Positions 8,891 to 17,405 are shown, counted from the first letter of the stretch. The stretch is DNA of 46,619 nucleotides from Chloroflexi bacterium CSP1-4 (GCA_001443375.1 LDXM01000015.1:14376-60994), one strand, 5' to 3'. Program-made: numbers and translations. Notes: generated by a model from the sequence alone, not told the origin.

Positions 8891-9024
8891 CGGCCCGCGG
8901 CCTCACGACGAGTATGCCCGGCGGTCATGCGAAGCGGTAGAGACACGCTCGCGCGCGCTGCGATGAGGGCCCATCGGAAGGCAGCCAGGCTCGGTTCCTT
9001 GGCCTCGCATGCCAGCCGGTCATA

Positions 9025-9064
9025 CGGACCAGTACGGACCAGTATGGACCAGTGCGGACCAGCG
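9025..9064 (+). repeat. Four tandem copies of a 10-bp repeat upstream of a zinc-finger gene
   Basis: Units cggaccagta, cggaccagta, tggaccagtg and cggaccagcg follow without gaps; the core GGACCAG is identical in all four. One unit equals about one helical turn, so a protein bound to each would sit on one face of the DNA. The array ends nine bases before the -10-like box of the gene starting at 9085, where an activator or repressor array would lie. Confidence 0.7.
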
Positions 9065-9072
9065 CGGCGCGG

Positions 9073-9078
9073 TATCGT
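9073..9078 (+). promoter_or_regulatory. -10 element of a probably leaderless promoter (UBP zinc-finger gene)
   Basis: TATCGT is followed by six bases and the ATG at 9085. No ribosome-binding site is present. The 10-bp repeat array at 9025-9064 lies just upstream, across the expected -35 position. Confidence 0.6.
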
Positions 9079-9084
9079 CCGCGC

Positions 9085-9339
9085 ATGAGCACCGACGCGA
9101 AGGTCTTCACCTGCCCGCACCACCCGGCCGGCCTGGCGGCCCCGCAGGCGGACGAGTGCCAGGAGTGTGGCAGCCGGGTGAACCTGCGCATGTGCGCGTC
9201 CTGCGGACACGTCGGCTGCTGCGAGTCGCAGGCCGGACACGCTCGGGCCCACGCCCTCGGCGGGCGCCACCCGATCATCTACTCGGTGCCGGTCGGGCGC
9301 GGCTTCGCCTGGTGCTACGAGGAAGACCGCTACCTCTGA
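9085..9339 (+). CDS. UBP-type zinc finger protein
   Basis: Small cytoplasmic protein of 84 residues that is almost entirely a UBP-type zinc finger (the fold also found in eukaryotic USP and HDAC6 ubiquitin-tail readers; bacterial examples occur widely with unknown ligands). The metal-binding pattern is clear: a CPHH entry, the pairs CQEC and CASC, C in GCCES, and His residues in GHARAHALGGRHP. It ends with the typical aromatic-rich AWCYEEDRYL. I chose ATG 9085 because the domain starts there and a -10 box lies six bases ahead. Its last 10 bases overlap the 3' end of the opposite-strand gene. Confidence 0.85.
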   Translation: MSTDAKVFTCPHHPAGLAAPQADECQECGSRVNLRMCASCGHVGCCESQAGHARAHALGGRHPIIYSVPVGRGFAWCYEEDRYL

Positions 9340-10196
9340 GCCGGGCGGGCCCACGAGGCGCCGCGGAGGTACGGGACCACGCCGAGCAGCACGGTCAGGC
9401 CTCCGAACCAGACGAGCGGCTGGGCGAGCATCGCCGCGACGGGAAGGAGCCAGGGGCGGTCGGTCCGAGCACCCCAGGCGATGAGCGCGATCGCCGCCGG
9501 CAGGCGCACGAGGAAGGGCACCCCGATCGAGCCCATGGCCGCCCCACTGCTCAACTCCCCGCCGGCCACGCCCAGGTTCTCCACCAGGATCCTGCCCCAG
9601 TCCAGCCAGGCGGCGGGCTGCGCGACGAACGAGACGCCGGCGATCACGGCCGTCGTGCCCACGGCCACGGCCAGCGCCCGCCACTCGCGGCGCAGGGCGA
9701 ACCACAGCAGGCCGACGCCGGGCGTGACCTTCGTGAGCAGGACGAACGCCCAGGCCCCCGGCCGGCGCAGGCCTGCCGCCACGGCGAGGGCGAGCGGCAG
9801 GTGGATGTTGCCGCCCCACAGCTCCGGAAGGGCGAGGAGCAGCCCGAACACGAAGAGCCGCGGGCCGGTCAGGGCCAGGAGGACGAGCAGGAGCAGCGCC
9901 GCCCACAGGCCCGAGAAGGCGGCCCAGCCCAGGACCTTCAGGGGTGCCATCGCCTGGAGGATCGCGGGCGAGTACGGGTAGAAGTCCTGCGTGCCCACGA
10001 CCGAGACGTGGTAGGGGTCGGCGAGTGGTGCGGCCCAGTAGGAGTGCGAATCCTGGCCGGGCCCCAGCGAGAAGGCAGGGAACGGCTCGGCGGCGGCCAC
10101 GATGGCCGCCAGCAGAAGGCCGGCCGCGATCCCGCCGGCGACGATGAAGGCGAGGTCGCGGCGCCGGATGGCGCGCAGCCCGCCGATGAGCGTCAC
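9330..10196 (-). CDS. GT87-like membrane glycosyltransferase (DUF2029 family)
   Basis: Polytopic protein of 288 residues with roughly eight hydrophobic segments, resembling the mannosyltransferase-type GT87/DUF2029 family that uses polyprenol-linked sugars on the outer face of the membrane. Marks visible include an early acidic motif in GPGQDSHSYWA, the DFYPYSPA motif after the first loop, the LWGGNIHLPLA segment and LLTKVTPGVGLLWFA. Members are usually 350-450 residues, so this one is short and may lack some C-terminal helices. GTG at 10196 is the start. It follows the L25 gene by 35 bases and may be co-transcribed. The acceptor is unknown. Confidence 0.72.
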   Translation of the reverse strand: MTLIGGLRAIRRRDLAFIVAGGIAAGLLLAAIVAAAEPFPAFSLGPGQDSHSYWAAPLADPYHVSVVGTQDFYPYSPAILQAMAPLKVLGWAAFSGLWAALLLLVLLALTGPRLFVFGLLLALPELWGGNIHLPLALAVAAGLRRPGAWAFVLLTKVTPGVGLLWFALRREWRALAVAVGTTAVIAGVSFVAQPAAWLDWGRILVENLGVAGGELSSGAAMGSIGVPFLVRLPAAIALIAWGARTDRPWLLPVAAMLAQPLVWFGGLTVLLGVVPYLRGASWARPAQR

Positions 10197-10231
10197 GGCG
10201 CGGGCGAGGTGGGGGTGGAGCCGGCCGGAGC

Positions 10232-10891
10232 CTAGCCCTCGGTCGCCTCGGGCACGGCGGCCTCGGCCTCGGCGGCCTCGGCCTCGGCGGCCGGACCCTC
10301 GATGGCCAGGGCCGGTGCGGCGACCTCCTCGACGCGCGGCGCCTGGACCCGCAGCGCCAGCTCGCCCGGGTCGGTCACGAGGTGGACCTTCTCGGGCAGC
10401 GGCAGGTCGCCGACGTGGATCACGGCCTCGAAGGTGTCCAGGACGGAGATGTCGGCCGGGATCGTCTGCGGCAGGTCGCCCGGCAGCGCGCGGATCTTCA
10501 CCGAGTCCATCACGTGCAACAGCGTGCCGCCGAGCTTGTCGACCGCGGGCGACACACCGATGGCGACCACCGGCACGTCCACGGTGAGCTCCTCGGTCAT
10601 CTTCACGAGGAAGAAGTCCACGTGGATGGCGTTGCGCTTCGTGGGGTGCTCCTGGATCGCGTGGACGAGCACGGGGCGAGCACGGCCGCCGTCGACGCGC
10701 AGGTCGAGGAGCGTGTTGCGGCCGTAGTGCCGGCGCACGCCGTCGAAGACCCGTGCATCGAGCTGCAGCGCCTCGGACGGGGCGCCGTGACCGTAGACGA
10801 CGGCGGGCAGGATGCCCTCGCGGCGCAGGCGTGCGACGGCCTTGCCGTGCAGGGCACGCTTGTGCGCGACGAGTTCGGGTCGGGTGCTCAC
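10232..10891 (-). CDS. rplY: Large-subunit ribosomal protein L25 (Ctc type)
   Basis: 5S rRNA-binding protein of the large ribosomal subunit, 219 residues, in the long Ctc form. The L25 domain (about residues 1-95) has KRALHGKAVARLRREGILPAVVYG split over a turn and the conserved HPTKRNAIHVDF; the C-terminal TL5/Ctc beta domain (about 96-185) follows with VDVPVVAIG and LPLPEKV. The last 35 residues are an Ala/Glu low-complexity tail encoded by a 15-bp tandem repeat. Start is GTG 10891 with gtgaggtc upstream. A gene for peptidyl-tRNA hydrolase, a common neighbour, is absent here. Confidence 0.94.
   Translation of the reverse strand: MSTRPELVAHKRALHGKAVARLRREGILPAVVYGHGAPSEALQLDARVFDGVRRHYGRNTLLDLRVDGGRARPVLVHAIQEHPTKRNAIHVDFFLVKMTEELTVDVPVVAIGVSPAVDKLGGTLLHVMDSVKIRALPGDLPQTIPADISVLDTFEAVIHVGDLPLPEKVHLVTDPGELALRVQAPRVEEVAAPALAIEGPAAEAEAAEAEAAVPEATEG
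10255..10292 (+). repeat. 15-bp tandem repeat inside the L25 tail
   Basis: The unit cggcggcctcggcct occurs twice in full and once in part. In the minus-strand frame it encodes alternating Ala/Glu residues of the L25 C-terminal tail; copy number may vary between strains. Confidence 0.7.
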
Positions 10892-10965
10892 GGGTGTCGA
10901 GACCTCACGGGGAGCGCGGCGCGGGCGGATCGGGCGCCGCAGCGACTGGCCTTACTGGATCGGCG

Positions 10966-10998
10966 GCATGGTAGCAGATGGTCACCGATGTACCATGC
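10966..10998. promoter_or_regulatory. 8-bp inverted repeat carrying back-to-back -10 boxes
   Basis: gcatggta (10966-10973) and its exact complement taccatgc (10991-10998) are separated by 17 bases. Each arm gives TACCAT on one strand: rightward 11 bases before the response-regulator ATG, leftward about 77 bases before the L25 start. They can serve as divergent -10 boxes or as one operator covering both promoters; both readings are inference. Confidence 0.45.
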
Positions 10999-11007
10999 GG
11001 CGGCAGC

Positions 11008-11706
11008 ATGTCCGCCACCATCCTCATCGTCGAAGACGAGTACGCCGTCGCGCGCGGCGTCCAGTACGCCCTCCAGCAGGAGGGCTATGCCGTGACCGTG
11101 GCCCGCAGTGGCGAAGAGGGGTTGGAGTTCGCCACCCAGCAGGCGCCCGACCTGGTCATCCTCGACGTGCGCCTGCCGGGCATGGACGGCTTCGAGGTCC
11201 TGCGGCGCCTGCGTTCGACGGGCTCGAAGGCGCCGGTCCTCTTCCTCACCGCCCGCGACGACGAGGTGGACAAGGTCATCGGCCTCGAGCTCGGCGCCGA
11301 CGACTACCTGACCAAGCCCTTCGGCCTGCGCGAGCTGATGAGCCGCATCAAGGCGCTCCTGCGACGCGCCTACGGCGACCTCAGCGACGCGGTCGGCGGC
11401 CGGATCATCCGCCACCGCGACCTCGTCATCGACCTCGAGCGGCGGCGGGTCCAGCGTGGCGATCGGCGCATCGCCCTGACCGCCACCGAGTTCGACATCC
11501 TGCGCCACCTCGCCTCGCGCCCGGGACGCGTTTACACCCGCCCCGAGTTGCTCGAGCTGATCCGCGACTACGAGGCGCTCGACCAGGACGAGAAGACGAT
11601 CAACGTCCACGTCAGCCACCTCCGGGAGAAGCTCGAAGACGACCCGGCAGACCCGGCCTTCATCCTCACCATCCGCGGCGTCGGCTACGCGTTCGCCGAG
11701 CGCTGA
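11008..11706 (+). CDS. OmpR/PhoB-family response regulator
   Basis: DNA-binding response regulator of 232 residues. The receiver domain (1-118) has the acidic pair ED at 9-10, phospho-acceptor Asp53 in VILDVRLPG, the Thr in FLTARDD and Lys103 in LTKPFG. The OmpR-type winged helix (about 135-230) contains LTATEFDILRHLAS and ends in TIRGVGYAF. ATG 11008 starts the receiver fold; an in-frame ATG at 10978 would add ten unrelated residues. The partner kinase follows after 16 bases and an HtrA protease after that, so the likely task is control of an envelope-stress response (inference). Confidence 0.93.
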   Translation: MSATILIVEDEYAVARGVQYALQQEGYAVTVARSGEEGLEFATQQAPDLVILDVRLPGMDGFEVLRRLRSTGSKAPVLFLTARDDEVDKVIGLELGADDYLTKPFGLRELMSRIKALLRRAYGDLSDAVGGRIIRHRDLVIDLERRRVQRGDRRIALTATEFDILRHLASRPGRVYTRPELLELIRDYEALDQDEKTINVHVSHLREKLEDDPADPAFILTIRGVGYAFAER

Positions 11707-11722
11707 GGGGCGCCCGACGCCG

Positions 11723-13297
11723 ATGCGGACGCTGCGACGGTTCCTGCGACGGATCCTGCCCCGGACCTTCCGGGCTCGACTGACGCTGGCCTTCGCGGCG
11801 GTCGTGGCCATCGCCCTGGCCCTCGTGCTGGCCGCTCTGCCCCGGCTCCTCGACGACTACTTCCAGCAGCAGGAGCAGAAGAGCCTCGCCTCGCGGGCGA
11901 GCATCATGGCGCCGCTCATCCAGCTCCAGCTGCGAAACGCGCTCGCCCTCGGCTCGGCCGACCCGCACCCGATCGTCCTGCCCACCGACCCGGCGACGAT
12001 CTCGCCCGAGGCTGCCGCCGCCCTCGGCGCACCGGATGACCCGAACGGGTTCCTGTACACGCTGACCGCGATCGTGGCTCAGTCGGACGTGAAGCTGGAG
12101 GTGGCGCTGAGCGCGGACGAGCCGCTCCGCCTGGTGGACACCCTGGACGTCCCGGCCACGATGATCAAGCCCGGTCTGGGCCAGGCGCGCGACCCCATCC
12201 CGAACATCACGGTCTCGTTCGTCATCGAGGACGGCTGGTGGTCGCAGTCGGGGGCCGAAGCACCGACGCGGCTTTTCTCGCTGCGCCTTTCGCAGCCGTA
12301 CACGTACCGCCAGCAGGCCATCCGCGACGTCGTCGGCGTCCTCATCCTGGCCACGGCCATCGCCCTGCTCGTGGCGGTGGTCGCCTCGGCCGTCATCGCC
12401 GATCGCCTGACGGGGCCGATCCGCCGCCTCACCCAGGCCTCGCGCTCACTCGGCGAGGGCGACTTCGGGGCCCGCGTCAGCGCGGGCGGCAGCGGCGCGC
12501 CGGAGGTCACCGAGCTGGCCGGTGCCTTCAACCGGATGGCCGAGCGACTGGAGGAGTCGGTGACCTTCATCCGCCGCGACCGCGATCGCAGCCGTGATTT
12601 CCTGGCCGACGTCAGCCACGAGCTGCGCACGCCGATCGCCGCCCTGCGCACGTTCAACGAGCTGCTCCAGGAGGGTGCGGTGGAGGACCCCGCGGCGCGC
12701 GGCGAGTTCCTCGAGTCCAGCCGCCAGCAGATCGAGCGACTCGACTGGCTGGCCACGAACCTGCTCGAGCTGTCCAAGCTCGACTCCGGCCTCGTCGCCC
12801 TCGACCTCCGGCCGGACGACCTCCGGGCGGTCGTCGAGAGCGCCATCTCCCAGGCCGAGCCGGCCGCGAAACGACGCGGCGTCGAACTCGTGGCCGAGCT
12901 GCCTGCGGAGCCGGTGCGCCAGCGGCACGACCCGCAGCGCGTCGGCCAGGTGCTCAGCAACCTGGTCGGCAACGCCCTGAAGTTCACGCCGGCCGGCGGG
13001 CGCGTGGCGATCAGCCTGAAGGCCGTCCGCGACGGCGCCGACCTGCGCGTGTCCGACACCGGCGTCGGCATCGACAGCGCCGAGCTGCCCCACGTCTTCG
13101 ACCGCTTCTACCGCGGCTCCCGGGCGATGGAGCAGCGCGCCGGCGGATCGGGCCTCGGGCTGGCCATCGTGCGCTCCATCGTGGAGATGCACGGCGGCCG
13201 CGTGACCGTCACGAGCAAGCTGGGCAGGGGCACCGAGGTGACCGTCCACCTGCCCCGCGAGGTGACGCAATCTTCACCCGCCGGAGGCCGGGGCTGA
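11723..13297 (+). CDS. HAMP-containing sensor histidine kinase
   Basis: Membrane sensor kinase of 524 residues. TM1 lies near residues 18-42, then an extracytoplasmic region of about 150 residues with no recognised fold, then TM2 near 197-222, a HAMP domain (LTGPIRRLTQASR onward), a dimerisation/phosphoacceptor domain with His299 in DVSHELRTP, and the ATPase domain with the N box NLVGNALKFTP, G1 DTGVGI and G2 GSGLGLAIV. It should autophosphorylate on His299 and pass phosphate to the regulator encoded 16 bases upstream. The HtrA gene begins 25 bases after its stop, which resembles the CpxAR-DegP and CssRS-HtrA logic of sensing misfolded exported protein. Confidence 0.93.
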   Translation: MRTLRRFLRRILPRTFRARLTLAFAAVVAIALALVLAALPRLLDDYFQQQEQKSLASRASIMAPLIQLQLRNALALGSADPHPIVLPTDPATISPEAAAALGAPDDPNGFLYTLTAIVAQSDVKLEVALSADEPLRLVDTLDVPATMIKPGLGQARDPIPNITVSFVIEDGWWSQSGAEAPTRLFSLRLSQPYTYRQQAIRDVVGVLILATAIALLVAVVASAVIADRLTGPIRRLTQASRSLGEGDFGARVSAGGSGAPEVTELAGAFNRMAERLEESVTFIRRDRDRSRDFLADVSHELRTPIAALRTFNELLQEGAVEDPAARGEFLESSRQQIERLDWLATNLLELSKLDSGLVALDLRPDDLRAVVESAISQAEPAAKRRGVELVAELPAEPVRQRHDPQRVGQVLSNLVGNALKFTPAGGRVAISLKAVRDGADLRVSDTGVGIDSAELPHVFDRFYRGSRAMEQRAGGSGLGLAIVRSIVEMHGGRVTVTSKLGRGTEVTVHLPREVTQSSPAGGRG

Positions 13298-13322
13298 ACC
13301 CCGGCGGCGCACGCTCTCAGCC

Positions 13323-14645
13323 ATGAGTGATCCCCAGCACCCCATCGACCCCGAGGCGCCTGCACAGGCCGTCCCGCCCGCCTTCACGCCGCCCGAGGAG
13401 ACCCGGCCCCGCTGGGCCGACCCGCCGGCGGACCCGCCCACCCCGCCGCGCTGGCTCGAGCCGGACCCGCTGGACCGACCCGCGGCAAGTGCCCCGAACG
13501 GCGGTCGCGGCGGCATGCTCGGCCCCCTCTTCGCGGTCGCCCTCATCGCGGCCGTGATGGCCTCCTCGGGCACCTACCTCGTGCTCGACGCCTCCGGCGC
13601 GCTCGATCGCGTGACCCCCGCTCCCGGCGGCACGACCGCGCAGCCGGCCAGCACGACGACGATCCGCATCGACGAGGACTCGGCCATCACGCGGGCGGCC
13701 GCCATCGTCTCGCCGGCCGTGGTCACGATCACGACCCGCGAGGGGAGTGGCATCGGCGTCGACCCGCTCGACCTGCCGGCCACCGGCGTCGGCTCGGGCA
13801 TCCTCTTCGACGCGTCGGGCTGGATCCTCACCAACCGCCACGTCGTCGCCGGCGCGCAGACGTTCACGGTCAAGCTCAAGGACGGGCGCGAGTTCAGCGG
13901 CCGCACCTACGGCATCGACACGCTCACCGACCTGGCCATCGTGAAGATCGACGGTGAGGATCTGCCCGTGGCCCCCATCGGCGACTCGACGGCGCTGAAG
14001 GCGGGCCAGCTGGCCATCGCCATCGGCAGCCCGCTCGGATCGTTCGAGAACAGCGTCACGGCCGGTGTGGTCAGCGCCCTGGGCCGCGAGATCACCGTCA
14101 CCGACGAGCAGACCGGCCAGCCGCGCCGCCTGCGCAACCTCATCCAGACCGACGCGGCCATCAACCAGGGCAACTCGGGCGGGGCGCTGGTGGATGCGTT
14201 GGGCCAGGTCATCGGCGTCAACACGGCCGTGGCCGGCAGCGCCCAGGGCATCGGCTTCGCCATCCCCATCGAGGTGGCCAAGCCGATCATGCGCCAGGCC
14301 GTCGCCGGCGAGCCCCTCTCACGGCCGTACCTGGGCATCGTCTACACGGCCGTCACGCCCACGCTGATGCGCCAGGCGAAGCTGCCCATCGACTACGGCG
14401 CCTGGATCTCGAGCAGCGACGGGCGCGCGGCGGTCGTGGCCGGTGCGCCCGCCGCGAAGGCCGGGCTCAAGGACGGCGACATCGTGACCGCCATCGGTGG
14501 TCAGCGCATCGACGCGGGCCACTCCCTCGAGGACATCCTCGTCCGCTACCGGCCCGGCGAGGAGGTCGCCCTGAGCGTGCTGCGCGACGGCGCCACGCTC
14601 GAGTTGAAGGTCACGCTCGGCACGCGCCCGGCCGACCTGCAGTAG
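13323..14645 (+). CDS. HtrA/DegP-like serine protease with PDZ domain
   Basis: Membrane-anchored trypsin-like protease of 440 residues. A Pro-rich cytoplasmic stretch (about 1-62) precedes one membrane segment (about 65-88), then the protease domain facing outside, with His173 in TNRHVV, Asp203 in LTDLAIVK and Ser285 in GNSGGAL, then one PDZ domain (about 335-430) containing AAKAGLKDGDIVTAIGG. All catalytic residues are present. The layout matches actinobacterial and Chloroflexota HtrA proteins rather than periplasmic DegP. It lies 25 bases after the histidine kinase and is probably both in its operon and its target, degrading damaged exported proteins. Confidence 0.94.
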   Translation: MSDPQHPIDPEAPAQAVPPAFTPPEETRPRWADPPADPPTPPRWLEPDPLDRPAASAPNGGRGGMLGPLFAVALIAAVMASSGTYLVLDASGALDRVTPAPGGTTAQPASTTTIRIDEDSAITRAAAIVSPAVVTITTREGSGIGVDPLDLPATGVGSGILFDASGWILTNRHVVAGAQTFTVKLKDGREFSGRTYGIDTLTDLAIVKIDGEDLPVAPIGDSTALKAGQLAIAIGSPLGSFENSVTAGVVSALGREITVTDEQTGQPRRLRNLIQTDAAINQGNSGGALVDALGQVIGVNTAVAGSAQGIGFAIPIEVAKPIMRQAVAGEPLSRPYLGIVYTAVTPTLMRQAKLPIDYGAWISSSDGRAAVVAGAPAAKAGLKDGDIVTAIGGQRIDAGHSLEDILVRYRPGEEVALSVLRDGATLELKVTLGTRPADLQ

Positions 14646-14675
14646 GGCGGAGCTCCGCACGTCCGCGGCTCGACC

Positions 14676-15059
14676 TCAGTCGCGGCGGCGATTGGCCACG
14701 GAACGCGCGCGGCGGATCTCGACGGAGGCGAAGTCGAGCTTCCCGGCCACCGGAACCTTGAGCTTGCGGACGCGCACGACGACCTCGGCCACGGGGTACG
14801 CCATGAGGATCTCGTGGGCGATGCCCTCGGCGATCGCCTCGAGGAGCTTGAAGTTCGTCGACTCCACCAGCTCGCGGCAGATCCCGAAGACGAGCCCGTA
14901 GTCGACGGTCTTCTCGACGTCGTCGTCGACCCCGGCCGGCTGGAGGTTCGTCATCAGCTCGACGTCCACCTCGAACGGTTGGGGCGTCGCCCGCTCCTCG
15001 TCGGACAGTCCGTGGCGTCCGCTGAAGCGCATCCCCTGCAGGACGATCCGGTCGGTCAT
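14676..15059 (-). CDS. folB: Dihydroneopterin aldolase
   Basis: Cytoplasmic folate enzyme of 127 residues that converts 7,8-dihydroneopterin to 6-hydroxymethyl-dihydropterin and glycolaldehyde. Motifs seen are DRIVLQGMRFSGRHGLSDEE at the N-terminus, TVDYGLV in the middle, the catalytic-region LLEAIAEGIA, and VRVRKLKVPVAG near the end with the conserved Lys. It is the last gene of the folate operon; its ATG overlaps the folP stop by four bases. No folK gene (the next pathway step) follows; the HtrA gene converges from the other side 30 bases away. Confidence 0.93.
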   Translation of the reverse strand: MTDRIVLQGMRFSGRHGLSDEERATPQPFEVDVELMTNLQPAGVDDDVEKTVDYGLVFGICRELVESTNFKLLEAIAEGIAHEILMAYPVAEVVVRVRKLKVPVAGKLDFASVEIRRARSVANRRRD

Positions 15060-16003
15060 CGGTCGGTTCCCCTCTCCTCCTCGTCGCGGCCGCGGCGGAC
15101 GATCGCGTCGCTCATCCGGGCGGCGCGCCGGTTCGGCTCCACGTCGTGCACACGCACGATGTCCACGCCAGCGGCGATGCCCAGCGCGGTGGTGGCCAGC
15201 GTACCCTCCAGCCGCTCGGGCGCGGGCAGGTCGAGCACGCGGCCGATGGTGGACTTGCGGCTCATGCCCAGCATCACGGGCCGCCCCAGGACGCGCAGTG
15301 CGGCCAGCTCGTGGAGGAGGGCCAGGTTGTGCTCGGCGGTCTTCCCGAAGCCGAAGCCTGGGTCGACGATCAGCCGCTCCCAGGCGACGCCGGCCGCGAC
15401 GGCGCGCTCGATGGCCCGCTGCAGGTCGGCGATCACCTCGGCCACGACGTTGCGATAGCGCGGCTCCGCGCGGTCGTGCATCAGCACCAGCGGCACGGCG
15501 CGCTCGGCGACGAGCCGGAAGAGCGCGTCGGAGGGATCGCTGACCGCGGCCACGTCGTTGACCAGCGCCGCTCCGGCGTCCAGCGCCGCGGCCGCCACCG
15601 CCGGTTTGCGCGTGTCCACGCTGATGGGGATCTCGGGCAGCGCCGCGTGCAGGGCGCGGATGGCGGGGATCACGCGCCGCCGCTCCTCATCCTCGGCCAC
15701 GGCGGCATGGCCGGGTCGCGTCGACTCGCCCCCGACGTCGAGCAGGTCGGCCCCCTCGGCCGCCATGCGTCGGCCCAGATCGACCGCGGCCATCGTGGGG
15801 TCCGTCACCACCGGATCGGCCACGGCGGCGAGCAAGCCGTCGCCGCTGAAGGAGTCGGGCGTGACGTTGACGATGCCCATGACGTACGTGCGCGCGCCCC
15901 AGGCGAAGCGACGCCCACCGATCTCCATCGCCGCGGGCACAGCAGGCGCCACGCCGCTTGCCGCATCGGCGGGGAGCGTCACGAAGGGGGTCGCGTCAGC
16001 CAT
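15056..16003 (-). CDS. folP: Dihydropteroate synthase
   Basis: TIM-barrel enzyme of 315 residues that joins 6-hydroxymethyl-dihydropterin diphosphate to p-aminobenzoate; the sulfonamide target. Signature motifs are present: MGIVNVTPDSFSGDG, then LLDVGGESTRPGHA, ISVDTRKPAVA, ALVNDVAA, and the C-terminal IVRVHDV with the pterin-binding His/Arg. About 28 extra residues precede the barrel. The start overlaps the folC 3' end by eight bases and the stop overlaps the folB start, so the three genes are translationally coupled. Confidence 0.95.
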   Translation of the reverse strand: MADATPFVTLPADAASGVAPAVPAAMEIGGRRFAWGARTYVMGIVNVTPDSFSGDGLLAAVADPVVTDPTMAAVDLGRRMAAEGADLLDVGGESTRPGHAAVAEDEERRRVIPAIRALHAALPEIPISVDTRKPAVAAAALDAGAALVNDVAAVSDPSDALFRLVAERAVPLVLMHDRAEPRYRNVVAEVIADLQRAIERAVAAGVAWERLIVDPGFGFGKTAEHNLALLHELAALRVLGRPVMLGMSRKSTIGRVLDLPAPERLEGTLATTALGIAAGVDIVRVHDVEPNRRAARMSDAIVRRGRDEEERGTDR

Positions 16004-17405
16004 GACCGGGGTCCGTTCCCTGCTCCTCCGGGTCTCGCAGGTCGTCGTCCGCGACCAACCGGCCGCGGACCGCCCCGACGAGGTAGAGCGAGCCGGCCAC
16101 CACGAGCGGTCCCCCGGCTGCCCGGGCCGCGGCGACGGCCGCCTCGAGGGCCTCGTCGAGCGGGCCGATCGGCGTCACGTCGTGACGGCCGCCCGGCGAC
16201 GCCGCGCGCCACGCCGCCGCCAGCTCGGCCGCCGGGAGCGCGCGCGGGGCGTCCACCCGCGTGGTGATGATACGCGCGCCTCGCAGCGCCGCGGCTGGCG
16301 CGAGCGCGCCGACGATGCCGGCCACGTCCTTGTCGGCCATGAGCCCGATGAGCAGGGTCGGCCGGCCCGCCGAGAGGTGCGGCCGCAGCTCGTCCAGGGC
16401 CGCGGCCAGAGCGGCCATCCCGTGGGGATTGTGAGCGCCGTCGAGGAGGATATCCGGCGCGGCCGGGTCCGGGGCGGTGCGATCGGCGGGCACGGCGCGA
16501 CCGTCGGGCGGTAGGGCGAGGAGCTCCAGCCGGCCGGGCCAGCGGGAATCCTCCAGGCCGGCCCGGATGGCCGCGGGCGGGAGATCCGCGATGCCCGCCT
16601 CCCGGAGTGCCTCGAGGATGCCGAGCGCCACGGCCGCGTTCGCCGCCTGGTGGCGGCCGAGCAGGGCCAGCCGGACCTCGCCGAGCCCGGGAGCCGCCAG
16701 GCGCAGGCCGGCGCGGCCCATGCCCAGGACCTCGAGCGGCGCCGTCTCGCGCAGCGGCACCCCAAGGCGGCGGGCCCGTCGGCGGATGACCGCCAGCCCC
16801 GGACCCGTGGCGCCGCTGACCGCCCGGTCGCCGCGCTTGATGATCGGCGCCTTCTCGCCCGCGATCGCCTCGAGCGTGCCGCCCAGGCGGTCGCGGTGGT
16901 CGAGAGCCACGTTCGTGATCGCGGCCACGCCGCCGTCCCAGGCATTCGTGGCGTCGAGCCGCCCTCCGAGGCCGACCTCCACGACCGCGACGTCCACGCC
17001 GGCGCGAGCGAAGGCGGCGAAGGCGGCCGCGGTGAGCACCTCGAACTCGGTCGGCGGGCCGAGGCGCCGCGCCAGCCGGTCGGCGATCTCGAGCACCTCT
17101 CCGACGAGCGCGGCGAAGGCCTCGGCGGCGATCGGCCGGCCGTCGATGAGGATGCGCTCGCGGTAGCTGACCAGGTGCGGCTTCGGTGTCTGACCCACGC
17201 GCAGACCGCCCGCGGCGAGGCAGGCGGCGACCATCGCCTGCACGCTGCCCTTGCCGTTGGTGCCTCCGATAAGCGGGCCACGCAGCTCGCCCTGCGGGTC
17301 GCCGAGCACGCGCAGCAGCGCGCGGGTGCGCCCGAGGCCGAGGCGGATCCCGTAGCGGCCCCGCGCCTGGAGCGCCGCGAGGACCGCCGGGTAGGAGCTG
17401 CCCAC
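15996..17405 (-). CDS. folC: Folylpolyglutamate synthase / dihydrofolate synthase
   Basis: Mur-ligase-like enzyme of 469 residues that adds glutamate to dihydropteroate and to folates. The P-loop is GGTNGKGSVQAM (about residues 47-58); VVEVGLGGRLDATNAW and the ITNVALDHRDRLG motif follow, and the C-terminal domain has DILLDGAHNPHGM. Length is at the upper side of the normal range. ATG 17405 lies four bases after the stop of the small Cys-containing protein gene upstream. It is the first recognised enzyme of the hyp-folC-folP-folB operon. Confidence 0.94.
   Translation of the reverse strand: MGSSYPAVLAALQARGRYGIRLGLGRTRALLRVLGDPQGELRGPLIGGTNGKGSVQAMVAACLAAGGLRVGQTPKPHLVSYRERILIDGRPIAAEAFAALVGEVLEIADRLARRLGPPTEFEVLTAAAFAAFARAGVDVAVVEVGLGGRLDATNAWDGGVAAITNVALDHRDRLGGTLEAIAGEKAPIIKRGDRAVSGATGPGLAVIRRRARRLGVPLRETAPLEVLGMGRAGLRLAAPGLGEVRLALLGRHQAANAAVALGILEALREAGIADLPPAAIRAGLEDSRWPGRLELLALPPDGRAVPADRTAPDPAAPDILLDGAHNPHGMAALAAALDELRPHLSAGRPTLLIGLMADKDVAGIVGALAPAAALRGARIITTRVDAPRALPAAELAAAWRAASPGGRHDVTPIGPLDEALEAAVAAARAAGGPLVVAGSLYLVGAVRGRLVADDDLRDPEEQGTDPGHG

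Noticed and set aside
14647-14658. 12-bp palindrome gcggagctccgc between htrA and folB as a terminator
   Set aside because: It leaves no room for a loop with a stable stem and has no T-run; chance is likely at this GC content.
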